Below, piece by piece: positions 37,315 to 47,193 of a stretch of 64,000 nt of DNA. Origin of the DNA: Absidia repens (taxonomy: Eukaryota; Mucoromycota; Mucoromycetes; Mucorales; Cunninghamellaceae); assembly GCA_002105175.1 (NCBI GenBank), contig MCGE01000021.1, forward strand, positions 124,001 through 188,000, read 5' to 3'. The translations under genes were made by a program, and so were the position numbers. Within the stretch, counting starts at the first letter, position 1. Each line of letters starts with the position of its first letter. The notes under the pieces were generated by a model. The model ran no database searches. It saw nothing but the letters and a program-made list of their open reading frames with translations, and was not told where the DNA came from.

Positions 37315-38025
37315 CTATTCGCAGCCCTTAGGAGCGTGAGCGCCATGACCCAAGTTCACATGACCCAGACCAAGGAAGGTGTTACCAAGAGGATCTTCAC
37401 GCATACTGGTACCTTCCAATGTCTTTCCAGTGGTTTGGAGATTGGTAGCAGCAAAGTTAACGCCATTGTTTTCAACCGCATCAGCATCACCACCATAAGC
37501 CCAGATGGCACTATTACGTTTATCATGGAACCAAGCGAATTTGTTACCAACCTTGATTTCTTCATCAAACGAGGGGCACGCTCCGAGACTCAAAGGGTTG
37601 CCCTTGGTAATGGTAAGACATTGATCGTCCACCTTGATGTAACCTATTAATCAAAAAAAAAAGGAAAAATGAATATACAATGCTCCCTTCCCCCCCCCTC
37701 CATAATGCACTCCATTTTGTGCGTGTGTGTGGCTCAACTCACCCATATAGATTTCATTGTCATGTTTGCCATTGAAGTCCCATTGGTTGTTGACGGTGGT
37801 AAAGGTACCAGAGAGGGAATCACCAGTACCGGGTAAAAGGTCGGTTCCTTTGCAACCAGCACCATTGGTCACCACTTGGCTGTCAGAGCCTTTCTTGACA
37901 AAAGAGGTCTTGGGATGATCCATGTTATTGAGGTAGGCATAGACCGTACCAGAGTAAGAGTAGTCAGCAGCAGACACACTGGCGGCAGAAAGGGCAACAA
38001 GAGCAGCAGCAATAGAGAACTTCAT
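37315..38025 (-). CDS. Secreted protein B, paralogue of A
   Basis: Two exons (38025-37743, 37643-37315), 203 aa. Signal peptide MKFSIAAALVALSAASVSAA. Alignable with protein A end to end: TVYAYLNNMDHPKTSF, QWDFNGKHDNEIYMG, then DQCLTITKGNPLSL, KFAWFHDKRNSAIWAYGG and LGHVNLGHGAHAPKGCE. The intron is at the same position and phase. Function unknown. Local duplicates separated by a repeat copy. Confidence 0.8.
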
Positions 38026-38386
38026 TGTTTTATAAAATGATTATGATGATGGAGAAAAATTTGAATAATGAGGAATGCTGAAGAGGTTCATTTTCATTCC
38101 ATTTATATATGTTTTTTTTTTTATAGTTTGTCAAGCAATGCCTTGTGTCACATTGATTGAAATTTTGCAGAATTGGGAAAAATGAAGGGTCTATAATTAG
38201 AACCAAGGTTGGCGCAGATAAATTCTATAATAATAAAAAAAGGATCGTACAGTTTTTCCGCAATGACTTGCCACCCGTTTTACACCTGAACAAAATCAAG
38301 CATCGGGTTTTTAAAAAAGGATATCGGGAATTCTTTGATCCCCTTGTCCCCTTTTTTTTTTTAGTCTTGACTTGTCGCCAAAGGAG

Positions 38387-38861
38387 TTACCGGGTTAGCT
38401 TATAGTATAAAGACCATGCAAAAGACAGTAACTGATGGCATTGAGTCGCTTTTGTTGATTTTAATCGGTCCTTGTATAGTTTTGAGGCAGTTGTTGTCCT
38501 GGCACTTGCAATTTCGCCTGTCAAAGCTTCTAGTTCGTCTTGTTCAGTATCCACTATAGCCCGGAAGTCCAGTCGTAAATCCAGATTCAATTTTTTGCAC
38601 TCCAAAGATAGCATGTCGCCCACTATTCGAAAGCATGTTAAACCTTTTTTTTTTTTTTTGGGACTTAACCATTATAAAAAGTCTTTTGTATCTTTCGGAA
38701 AAGTAGGATTCAAGAAGTGAGTCCCAGTACTTTGTCAATGTAAATAACTCCGAGTATTTTTCAACAAATTTGTCTGTCAACATATGAGAATTGTGGGCGT
38801 GAAGGTACAATCTATGGAAGAAAAACAAATATGAGAGCTCATCGTTTCCTTTGCATTTCAT
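38387..38861 (-). pseudogene. Relic of an unknown dispersed fungal gene family
   Basis: Minus-strand pieces in order: FVEKYSELFTLTKYWDSLLE, then, after an A-run frame break, WGDMLSLECKKLNLDLRLDF and TTTASKLYKDRLKSTKATQC. The composition and the WGD..KLNL..LR..KLYKDRLK pattern look like a multicopy gene family I associate with Mucoromycota genomes, but I cannot name it. Broken by the frame change and without a visible start. Confidence 0.4.
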
Positions 38862-39092
38862 GTGCCTTACATATTCCGATAGAGGTTTTTCAATACACGG
38901 TCATCCCTGGTAGAAACATGCATCCTGTCAATTAGTTCATAGCATTTTTCAACAAGTAATGGTTACTTGACTACCTTTTTAATCATATTGTCATAATCAG
39001 TCAAATCGACATCCACATTCATGAGTCGAATGTCATTTTAACCGCAAGAAAAATGCTTTACAAGGAAGTCAAAACCTTTAGCAAGTCCCTTT

Positions 39093-39212
39093 CATTAAAA
39101 AAACGGGATTGCTCAAAGTCAGAAACTTGTGAAAAATATCAGTTTTCAGAAATGTCAGAAAATCTCAGAAATTTCTGAAAATTCTATTTTTCAGGGCAAT
39201 CCCATTAAAAAA
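39093..39212. mobile_element. MITE-like element with 10-bp target duplication
   Basis: CATTAAAAAA occurs at 39093-39102 and 39203-39212. Between them the sequence starts with GGATTGC and ends with GCAATCC. The ~100-bp interior is rich in CAGAAA/TTTCTG words and includes the palindrome TCAGAAATTTCTGA. Confidence 0.6.
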
Positions 39213-40971
39213 TTGCATTGTGTCGACGGTTGAATAAACGTTATCTCTCTTCATTTGTGTATATTTTATTTTTTACTCAACATTTGTAGTGGCGATATCC
39301 ACCTACGTAGAACTTGTGATCATCATAGCAAGTTTATTTAGGCATGGGATCTAGCTTTGCGGGATATAATGATTTGTTGAAGGGGGCTCTCACCACTGCA
39401 AGTGTATCACAACAACAAGACTCTCTCATGGTCGAGGAAAATCAGTAGCTTGGCGTTTTGATGACCTTCTCAGTAAACGCTGCTAGATAGTGATCATTCT
39501 ATGCACAAGTTGGGTTGACTTTCTCGTCGTGGATTTTTTTGGCTCTTTGGATTTATCAAGGTAAGAAAGAAAAAAAGATGACAAAAAAATAGTAATGATA
39601 CCTTTGTTGCCCACTCACGATTTTTTTGTCTTTGGTGCGGTGCTGGTGGTCGAAGCAATTTACGAAATCAACAACTCCAAGCTGTTGGAACTGGATTGAC
39701 TCTAATTAGATGTATCTCTCAAAGTATTTCTGGTGTGATTGAATCTGTAATCCTTGGTCATTTCGAACAAAAAACAACTACGATGTCCAATCAAGTGGTG
39801 CCCTTCAACTTGCCAATTCAAAAACGACGCAAGACTCAAGGCTTCCCATTGTGCTTATATTGGTGATGTTGTCGCTTATGCGTGTATTGTATCTAGTTTT
39901 GTCTTTTTTGTATTACCCTTGTTTTTATTCTCAAGCGCATGATTAGCATGATGGCAAAAATTTTTATCAATAAAAAAAATTATGTCTTTCGGTGTTAGTT
40001 TATTTTGTATATTGGCAATGACGATCATGTGGGATGCAATGGTTACCCAGGATAACTTTATAAAGTCCGCGACCTTGACTGGGCGTACAAACTGAGCCAT
40101 ATTTTACCATTTATGGTGTATTAGGGAGAATCCGTCAATGCCACACACAGAAAAAAAAAGCGGCGTATCTATTTTTATCCACATTGATAGTGAAGGAGGA
40201 GGATCTATTTATTTTTCGATCACCCCATCCATAAATTCACCTTGGTAGAAATGCTGAAACTCATTTATGTGGGGTGTTGTATGCGACACCTTCTCAAATA
40301 ACCAATAACAGAGAAACGTGCCTTCATTTTGACGTCATATTTTATCACATATGATAACATAGCCAAAGATGACGTTAGCCAATGAGCAATAAGGGACGGA
40401 TAAACCGGCAATTACCAAGCACTTTTGTTGGTGCTTAAATGAAATAATAAAACAGAGCGTTGTTTGTCATCTACAAAAATAGCTCATTCGACATATCTGT
40501 AGCACTTGAATAAAAGGTCTATGATAGGTTTGAATCCCAGGAAATGGCTGAAAAATTTTGCGGGGTAGTTGGCTGATATGATAGAGAGAAAGATTTTCCA
40601 TCTGTTTCTTTTTTTTTTTTTAATCATGATTTAAATTGGATTGATATTTTCAAAATAATATAATTGTTTACATTGATATCGGATCAGATACGTTTTTGGG
40701 GAGGGATGAAAAGGATAGAGCATTATTACTTCGTTGAACTAAAGAGGAGCAGTCTGCAGAATTAAAAAAAAGTCCCAATCAGGCGCTTTGTGTTACACGC
40801 AGCATCCTATGAAGCCAAACAAACATTTCCAACCCCCCCCCAGTCGATCAAAAAGAAAAGACATACGATATAAAAAAAAGAGTCTTTATTATTTTCAACC
40901 CCCCATAGTGACAAACAAGAAAACGTAAAAAGCATCAATATATATATATAATAAGGGGTACATTATTCTAA

Positions 40972-43880
40972 CTACAGAGGAGGAGTAAAATCAGGAATAG
41001 TAAATAGGTTGGCGATTTGTTCCGACGTAAAGACAGGTTCTCCATTCGCATTGGCGTGACTAAGATGCAAATTGATGAGTTTGGGGAAAATCCGACCATG
41101 AACTTGTGGATCGCCTTGAATAAATTGATACCCCCAGTTGGTCAAAGTGGATGGTTTCATTTCTTGGGTCAGGATCCGATCTACATAACAAAGAAGGAAA
41201 AAAAAAAAAAAAAAAAAAAGTGAATAGGCAGCACCACAGCCACTGTTGTTATTGTTGATTTTGATTTTTACCATTTCGTAAGAGATTGACGGCATCACTT
41301 AAAATCGCCCTGCTCACCGTATAAGGTAACCTTAACCCTACGACTTTGGACCGTTCCACAAGAATACCCACATACAATTCCACTTTATCAGGATGGCCAT
41401 ATAATTCTTCCAAGGCTTGTTGTACTTCAGGCTTTTCACTAAAATCTTCAAATGTGCGTAAGGGTGCCAAGTTGAGGAATTCACGAAATTCATTAAAGTA
41501 ACAACATTTGAGTTGACGTGCTTGCATGATCCCAGCTATTTCCACAGGTGCCAATGCCGCCGGTGTACCCAGCCCATGCCTACCCAATCAAAAAAAAAAA
41601 ATAATTAGATTTTACCCTCCCCCCCCCTTGATGATGTTAAAAAATTTTACCCTAATTCAGCCGCCACTTGTGTATATCCACGACGTAACAATCGAGCCAA
41701 CTCATGATCCTTGAAAAGGCCAGTGGTAGGATCCCGTCGTGCACCCGCCAAAGGCCATCCCTTTTCCAATTCTTGTTTGGTGGCTTTCCCAAAATGTGTA
41801 TTGAAGGCAGGCAACAGGGCTTCAAAGACGCTTTGATCGGTCCCATTAGGATCCCCATCGCCTCGTCTACTACTACCGGTAGAGGAGAAGGATGGCTTGA
41901 ATTTGCGACTGACGGATTCCGCCGCAGCTGTCGCTGTCGCCGCTGTAGCTGCCGCCGCGGCTGCGGCTCTCCCTTGGTTGTGGTTGCGTAACGAAGGCCC
42001 CAAGGCGGCCATGACAGAATTGAGCCAATCTTCATCTTGTTTGCCAATGGCAGCATGCCAGCGATAAATGACATTGAATTCAATGGATACCTGATTGCCA
42101 TGCATGGGATACGCCGGTTGCTTGAATGGATCCCATACAAAGTCTGAGTTTTGCGATGTGCCTAGAATGGCACGAATATAATCCCGGATAATCACATTGG
42201 AAAGACTAATTTTTTAAAAAAAAAAAATGGGAGGGGTGAGTACTTTTTTAAAAATAAAAAAAAGTAATGTCTATACCATCCAGTATTGATCAAACGCGCT
42301 GTTTGGAAAAGCTCTTCATCTTGATCTTGTGCCGTGGCCAAAGGTTTTCCTGGCCCAAACGAAAACCGGCCGTTTTCATTAATGTCCAATAATTTTCCAG
42401 CAATGTAGTTGTGGTTTCGAGAGAAAAGGACCATCAATGCACCAACACCTAGAAAAAAAAAAAAAAAGAGATGAGATACCCATCCCTCTTGAATTGAATA
42501 AGGCGAAAGGTTGTTTTTTTACCTGGCGGTTGAATGACCAGTCGTTTATCAAACCATTGATCATTATTCAACAACCCGAGTTTCATTTGTCGTACGGATT
42601 CTTGATCTTTCCGATTAAATCCATATAAAGTCGACCTATGGAAATCATTTTATAATTAGTAGGGAAGGGGGGGGGTTCCATTCAAACTTTTTTTTTCTTT
42701 ACTTACAAATCCAAGTACCCGGTGGTCAAGTTTCGATTGACATCCTTACGATCGGTATAAAACACATCATGTGTAATGATAATGGCCAAATAGAACAAAA
42801 GCATGTTGATGCCGCTTTTATGAGGCGTGAATTGGCCTTCGGGGCGTTTCAAGAGCCGCTCAAAGACAAGATGGGCAGGCGGCAGCTGTTCGTTGACAGG
42901 GGCCATGGAGTTCACCGTCCGGGCATAATAACTGCCAGCTTTGCCCTACCAAAAACAAACATCAGTATATAATTACATTACATAGATAGATGAGATGACT
43001 TTTTTTTGGCTTCGCCAACCTACCATATCGGGGTTTTGGATACAGTTGTAACTTCCATCAGCGGTACGGAAATGAAAGCCTGCAAAATTGATAAATGGTT
43101 TCTTGAAATTATCCTAATATAGATAAAAGAGGAGAGAGACGGGTAAATAAAAAAAAATCTCCATATGTGATGTTGGTTGATGTTGATTTACCTCATAGAC
43201 AGTGACGAGAGGTTGAGAGAGTTCGTCCGCCAAGTGTTGTTGATCAGGCCCGAGGTTACTTAGAATAAGCATGACAGCTTCAAAGGTATTGGATCGATCA
43301 TTGACCAAGGCGTGTGTACTCATCATTCTGTATATAAATGAAAAAGGGCAACTTTTTAGTAATCATAAAAAAAAAAAACCAAAAAGATTTTATTTTACCT
43401 TTCTATGACACCACGCATCAAAATCACTTTATGATCATAAGGTAAAGCCAACACTTCTCTGATGGCATTGGTCCGTTGAGGCGAAATGCCAAAATAATGT
43501 TGCAGGTTATCGACAAGCGCTGACGCCACCCATCCGCTACCCACAGGTTGACTGGACGTGGTGGGTGCAAACGCACTAATGATCGTACTCGACTTGGATT
43601 TCTTTTTTCTCCCATCCTTGTGACTGGGCCCTTGTCGTGTATTAATCACTAATTCCTTGAACATATTGATCAACCCGTGATCCCCGGATTCCGCCTCGAT
43701 CGTCGTCAGGTGATATTGCAGTTTCTCATTTAACGTGGACTACACAACAGTCAAAAAAAAAAAAAAAAAAACTACCATATGAGATATTCGCGACCACTTT
43801 TTTGACAAAAAAAAAAATAGCATCATAAAAGAAGTGTTTGCATGTAAGAGGTAAGGTCTACTTACAGATGGTGAAGACAT
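40972..43880 (-). CDS. Fatty-acid dioxygenase 1 (LDS/Ppo-type heme peroxidase domain)
   Basis: Ten exons (43880-43866, 43739-43399, 43327-43192, 43113-43024, 42945-42707, 42635-42523, 42448-42277, 42205-41651, 41579-41272, 41180-40972), 725 aa. Animal-heme-peroxidase fold of linoleate diol synthases: FYLAIIITHDVFYTDRKD carries the distal His (~253), and SIEFNVIYRWHAAIG the catalytic Tyr (~416) and proximal His (~419), with the YRWH spacing of Ppo enzymes. STLYGFNRKDQESVRQMK is another family block. An Ala-rich insertion sits at ~435-460. No C-terminal P450 domain follows, so it should make fatty-acid hydroperoxides only. Paralogue at 47194-50166. Confidence 0.9.
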
Positions 43881-44770
43881 AGTCAAATGTTGAGGAGAAG
43901 AAAAAGAGAGAACGTAAAGAGGAGGAGGAGAAGAAGCATAAATTTTATTCATGGAAATAGCGGACAATGAAATCCGCCCCCCTTGTTTTTTCATCACAGT
44001 CTAAATGGGATGATTTATGCAGTAATGAAATGTATGTCAGGAATGTAGGACGGGGCTCCCTTTTTTTTTTGTTGGGAGGGGACAGGATATTAAAAATTCC
44101 CACCATGCAAATTAAAAAAAAAAAAAAAAAAGGAAAAAAGGTTGGCTAAATATCGTTTTATATGAAACGCCATCCCATCTTACCACACCACTCATAAATA
44201 TTTAGCCGACATCGAACGCTTTGCCTCATCATTTTTGCTCACTCTCTTGTGTAGTTCTGAAGGGCTACACTAGCAACAGTAGTCAGCAACACGCATTGGT
44301 CATGGCGGATGGGTGATGTCATCTTTCATTCTACTGAACCTGGAGCTGACAATGGAAGTGGAGCATGGGCTTATCGAAGTGGCTACAACTCACAGTACTA
44401 TGTATTGTTCTGGGTTCATTTCATAGAATTTGGTTGATTAAGAAATAAGGCTCAACGTTTAATATATAAAATAATTCGGAGAGAGGAAGAGGGAGGGCGG
44501 GAAAAGTGTTAAAAGAGAAGCAAGAATGGCAAATGCGCGTCTATGGTAAGACACGCTCACAGAACAGCTTATATAATAATGAATTTGTTTTACTATCTAA
44601 TGGGTCAGAGGATGGGGTCATATTTATATATATAAAAAAAAAAAGGACAATACTTTATTGGAATATATTGCAATATACTAAACCAAATGGCGCGGCAGGG
44701 TTCATTATAACAAGCATCTCATGGAGAGTTAGCCTGACAGTAAAATTAGAAAGAGAGAGAAAGATCTGAA
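43881..44770. other. Intergenic with a coding relic
   Basis: 5' flank of dioxygenase 1; an A run near 44113; relic frame at 44303-44437. No intact gene. Confidence 0.5.
44303..44437 (+). pseudogene. Coding-like relic, unknown family
   Basis: A 44-codon plus-strand frame reads WRMGDVIFHSTEPGADNGSG, then AWAYRSGYNSQYYVLFWVHF. The preceding ~50 bp continue it in another frame (YTSNSSQQHALV), implying a frameshift. No start or family recognised. Confidence 0.3.
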
Positions 44771-44800
44771 GGATGGTCAATACTAATGTAAAGGGACAAA

Positions 44801-44842
<42 letters not shown>

Positions 44843-45306
44843 TCTAATATATATTACACAGTACAAGGCATAAGACAGACTAAACCATGATTGAATAATG
44901 AACAACAGGTGTCAACACATCAAACGGGATAATGGTGGTACGGGATCTCTTGCACAAGACAATGAAAGAAAGACAAATGGAGCATGTTTCTTTTTAACCA
45001 TGTAAAAGGAATATGTTTTATTCAAAAATACATGCAAACTATGCACAAACTAATACTAAACTAATGAAGACCTCAACAAGTCAACTAATGGCGGAAGTAG
45101 ATCGTAGATCCAAAATAAAAGGGCTTCCCCATGCATCTTGTTATCCCTGAGCTGAAAACGCTTCTCAACTACTCCTAATAGTAAAATATAAGATCACCAC
45201 AACCCCAATGAGGCTCCAATGGTGGCTAAAAAAAAAAGAAAATGAAAGTGAAAAAAAAGGCAGCGGAAAAAAAAATAACACTCCCACGTGGGCGGGGTGT
45301 GAAAAA
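44771..45306 (-). repeat. Dispersed repeat family, copy 5
   Basis: Runs from GGTCAATACTAATGTAAAGG through an A run of more than 30 bases, GGGATCTCTTGCACAAGACA, GTTTTATTCAAAAATAC, GATCCAAAATAAAAGGG and CCCCATGCATCTTGT to CACGTGGGCGGGGTGTGAAA. Lies between the two dioxygenase genes. Confidence 0.82.
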
Positions 45307-45910
45307 TGATGAGCCATTTTCAAAAAAAAAACCTCTCCTTTTATACAAGTTGTCCTGTATACTGAATACTATCGGCACAATAAAGATACAGTAACTTATG
45401 ATTGAATAATAAAAAGGAATAAAGGGTTTATATAATGATCAAGTTGATAAATTGTATGTCAAATTAAAGGGAATTCACATTCTTCTTGAGAAGAAAAAAA
45501 AAATCATGGAAACATCTGCTAAATACTGATGGGGGTTAAAAAAAAAAAAAGTTTGATGCAGGGAGAGAGCGAGACTGTATTTTTTTAAAGAAGAACATAT
45601 TTATTTAAAGTCAGTATGAAGAAAAAAAAAGCATCAGTGGGAGGCCATGAAAAATGAGAGAAAAGAAGAAAATAGAAACCAAGAGGGAAAGAGAGAAGAA
45701 TCAAAGGAAAAGGTAACGAAAAGAGGGAAAGAGAGAAGAATCAAAGGAAAAGGTAACGAAAAGAGGGAACAAAATATAAAGATAAAGATACAAGCCAATC
45801 ACAATGTGCCCAATCCGGCTGATCAAACGTAGGCTGCTTGAGTAAATCACAAAATGGCTTGTGATCACCAACAAGAAAAAGAACGATCTACCCAACGCCA
45901 GACTATTCCA

Positions 45911-45941
<31 letters not shown>

Positions 45942-45996
45942 AAACAAATCCGTTAACGTCTGACGACCGCTGCGTTTTAAATCTAAACCAACAAAC
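45307..45996. other. Intergenic with short tandem repeat
   Basis: A/G-rich sequence containing a two-copy ~39-bp repeat (GAGGGAAAGAGAGAAGAATC..) at about 45682-45763 and an (AC)n tract at 45912-45930. No gene recognised. Confidence 0.5.
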
Positions 45997-46671
45997 TTAC
46001 GCATGACTCAACGTATGATGACTCGTATGACAGAGCCAAAGCACCAGGATCGAGACCACGTAATCCACATAGAGCTCCTTGACCACCGCTGTTGATTTTT
46101 CCAAACGTTCATCCAACAGCCTTGTGGGTTCCTTGACACGTTGATGCGCTCGTCTTAGGCGAGTCTCCAAAGTTTTATAAAAATGGGTCATTCTTGATCT
46201 AAAATGATGTCCCTGAGGAGTCGTCATATTAGTAACACTACTATTATTATTATTATTATGGTCGATAATGATGGGTGAAAAGGCCACATGCCATGCGAGC
46301 TGATGTTTCAGCCAAAAGAACCTTGCAAGATATTTCCATTGATCGAGGGCGATTGCCATGAACAAGGTGGTGGTGACAAGACAGAGGGCAAAAAGGTTCA
46401 CGGGAGCACGTGCAAAAGGGAAAAAAAGATCATAGGAGAGGTAGGTGGCAAACGTACGACGGATCCACCGTGAACGGAGCACCAGTGGTATCGTCATCAG
46501 AAAAAGACTGTACACAGATACCCTACGGCTACGACGTATCAGTGCTTTTCGTTGCTGGGTGATGGACTGGAGACGTGTGCCTAGTTGCTTGATAAAATGG
46601 ATCACCATCGCAGGCTCCATAGGCATATAATCAGCAACATTGGCATGCTCAACAAATACAACCGGGTCCAT
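45997..46671 (-). CDS. Multi-span membrane protein, unknown
   Basis: Single frame of 224 aa from the Met at 46671 (MDPVVFVEHANVADYMPMEP). Hydrophobic segments: VYSLFLMTIPLVL (~62-74), VNLFALCLVTTTLFMAIAL (~100-118) and YVDYVVSILVLWLC (~205-218), separated by basic stretches (RRSRRVS, RLRRAHQRVKEP). The stop overlaps a perfect splice donor (GC/GTAAGT), so a further 3' exon may exist. Family not recognised. It sits between the two dioxygenase paralogues on the same strand. Confidence 0.55.
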   Translation of the reverse strand: MDPVVFVEHANVADYMPMEPAMVIHFIKQLGTRLQSITQQRKALIRRSRRVSVYSLFLMTIPLVLRSRWIRRTFATYLSYDLFFPFARAPVNLFALCLVTTTLFMAIALDQWKYLARFFWLKHQLAWHVAFSPIIIDHNNNNNSSVTNMTTPQGHHFRSRMTHFYKTLETRLRRAHQRVKEPTRLLDERLEKSTAVVKELYVDYVVSILVLWLCHTSHHTLSHA

Positions 46672-47193
46672 CAGCTGTATGGGAAACGAAATAGCAACAA
46701 CGACAAAAAAAAAAAGGGAATCTGATTCTTTCTGATTTTTATTTTTTATATGTAGTCTATCATGATTCATTGTTCTCATAGAAGAGAGCCCAAATTGATG
46801 CTACTAGTGATGGTCTTTTTGTTGTTGTTGTTCACACCATCCTTTCTCAGTGATGTCTCACGTTCCTGAATTTGATTTGTGGTCTATTTTTTGAAACGCC
46901 GATGCACCCTCCTCCTGCTTCATTGTTCCCCTTTTTTTTGTTGGACAATAAAATGCATTCACAAGAGGAATGACAACTTTTTAGCAGCATTGTTTATCAC
47001 GCACACACACACAAAAAGAATGTCATGCAAAGGATCTCTAGACTGCGTTTCACATACACAAAAAAAAAGCAACCCCACCGTCACAACACATAATACAATG
47101 CATGGTATAAAAATGAATATTTTATTCAATCAAAAACAAAGAGAATCAAAAAGCATAAATAAAATTACTAACTACAAACGAAAAAAGTCCCCT
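46672..47193. other. Intergenic spacer
   Basis: Minus-strand spacer between dioxygenase 2 and the membrane protein. Low-complexity CA-rich and A-rich sequence; no coding signal. Confidence 0.45.

Larger units (their letters stand above)
38026..40971. other. Upstream of secreted protein B, split by an insertion
   Basis: The proximal part (38040-38247) matches the 5' flank of protein A at 34560-34790, and the match resumes at ~40003. The intervening ~1.75 kb is an insertion with gene scraps (a minus-strand relic and plus-strand frames near 39343-39448 and 39640-39700) and a small MITE-like element. Confidence 0.6.

Noticed and set aside
44806..44837. CRISPR-like or poly-A tailed retrogene
   Set aside because: It is a simple A homopolymer inside repeat copy 5; no retrogene precedes it and no spaced direct repeats are present anywhere.
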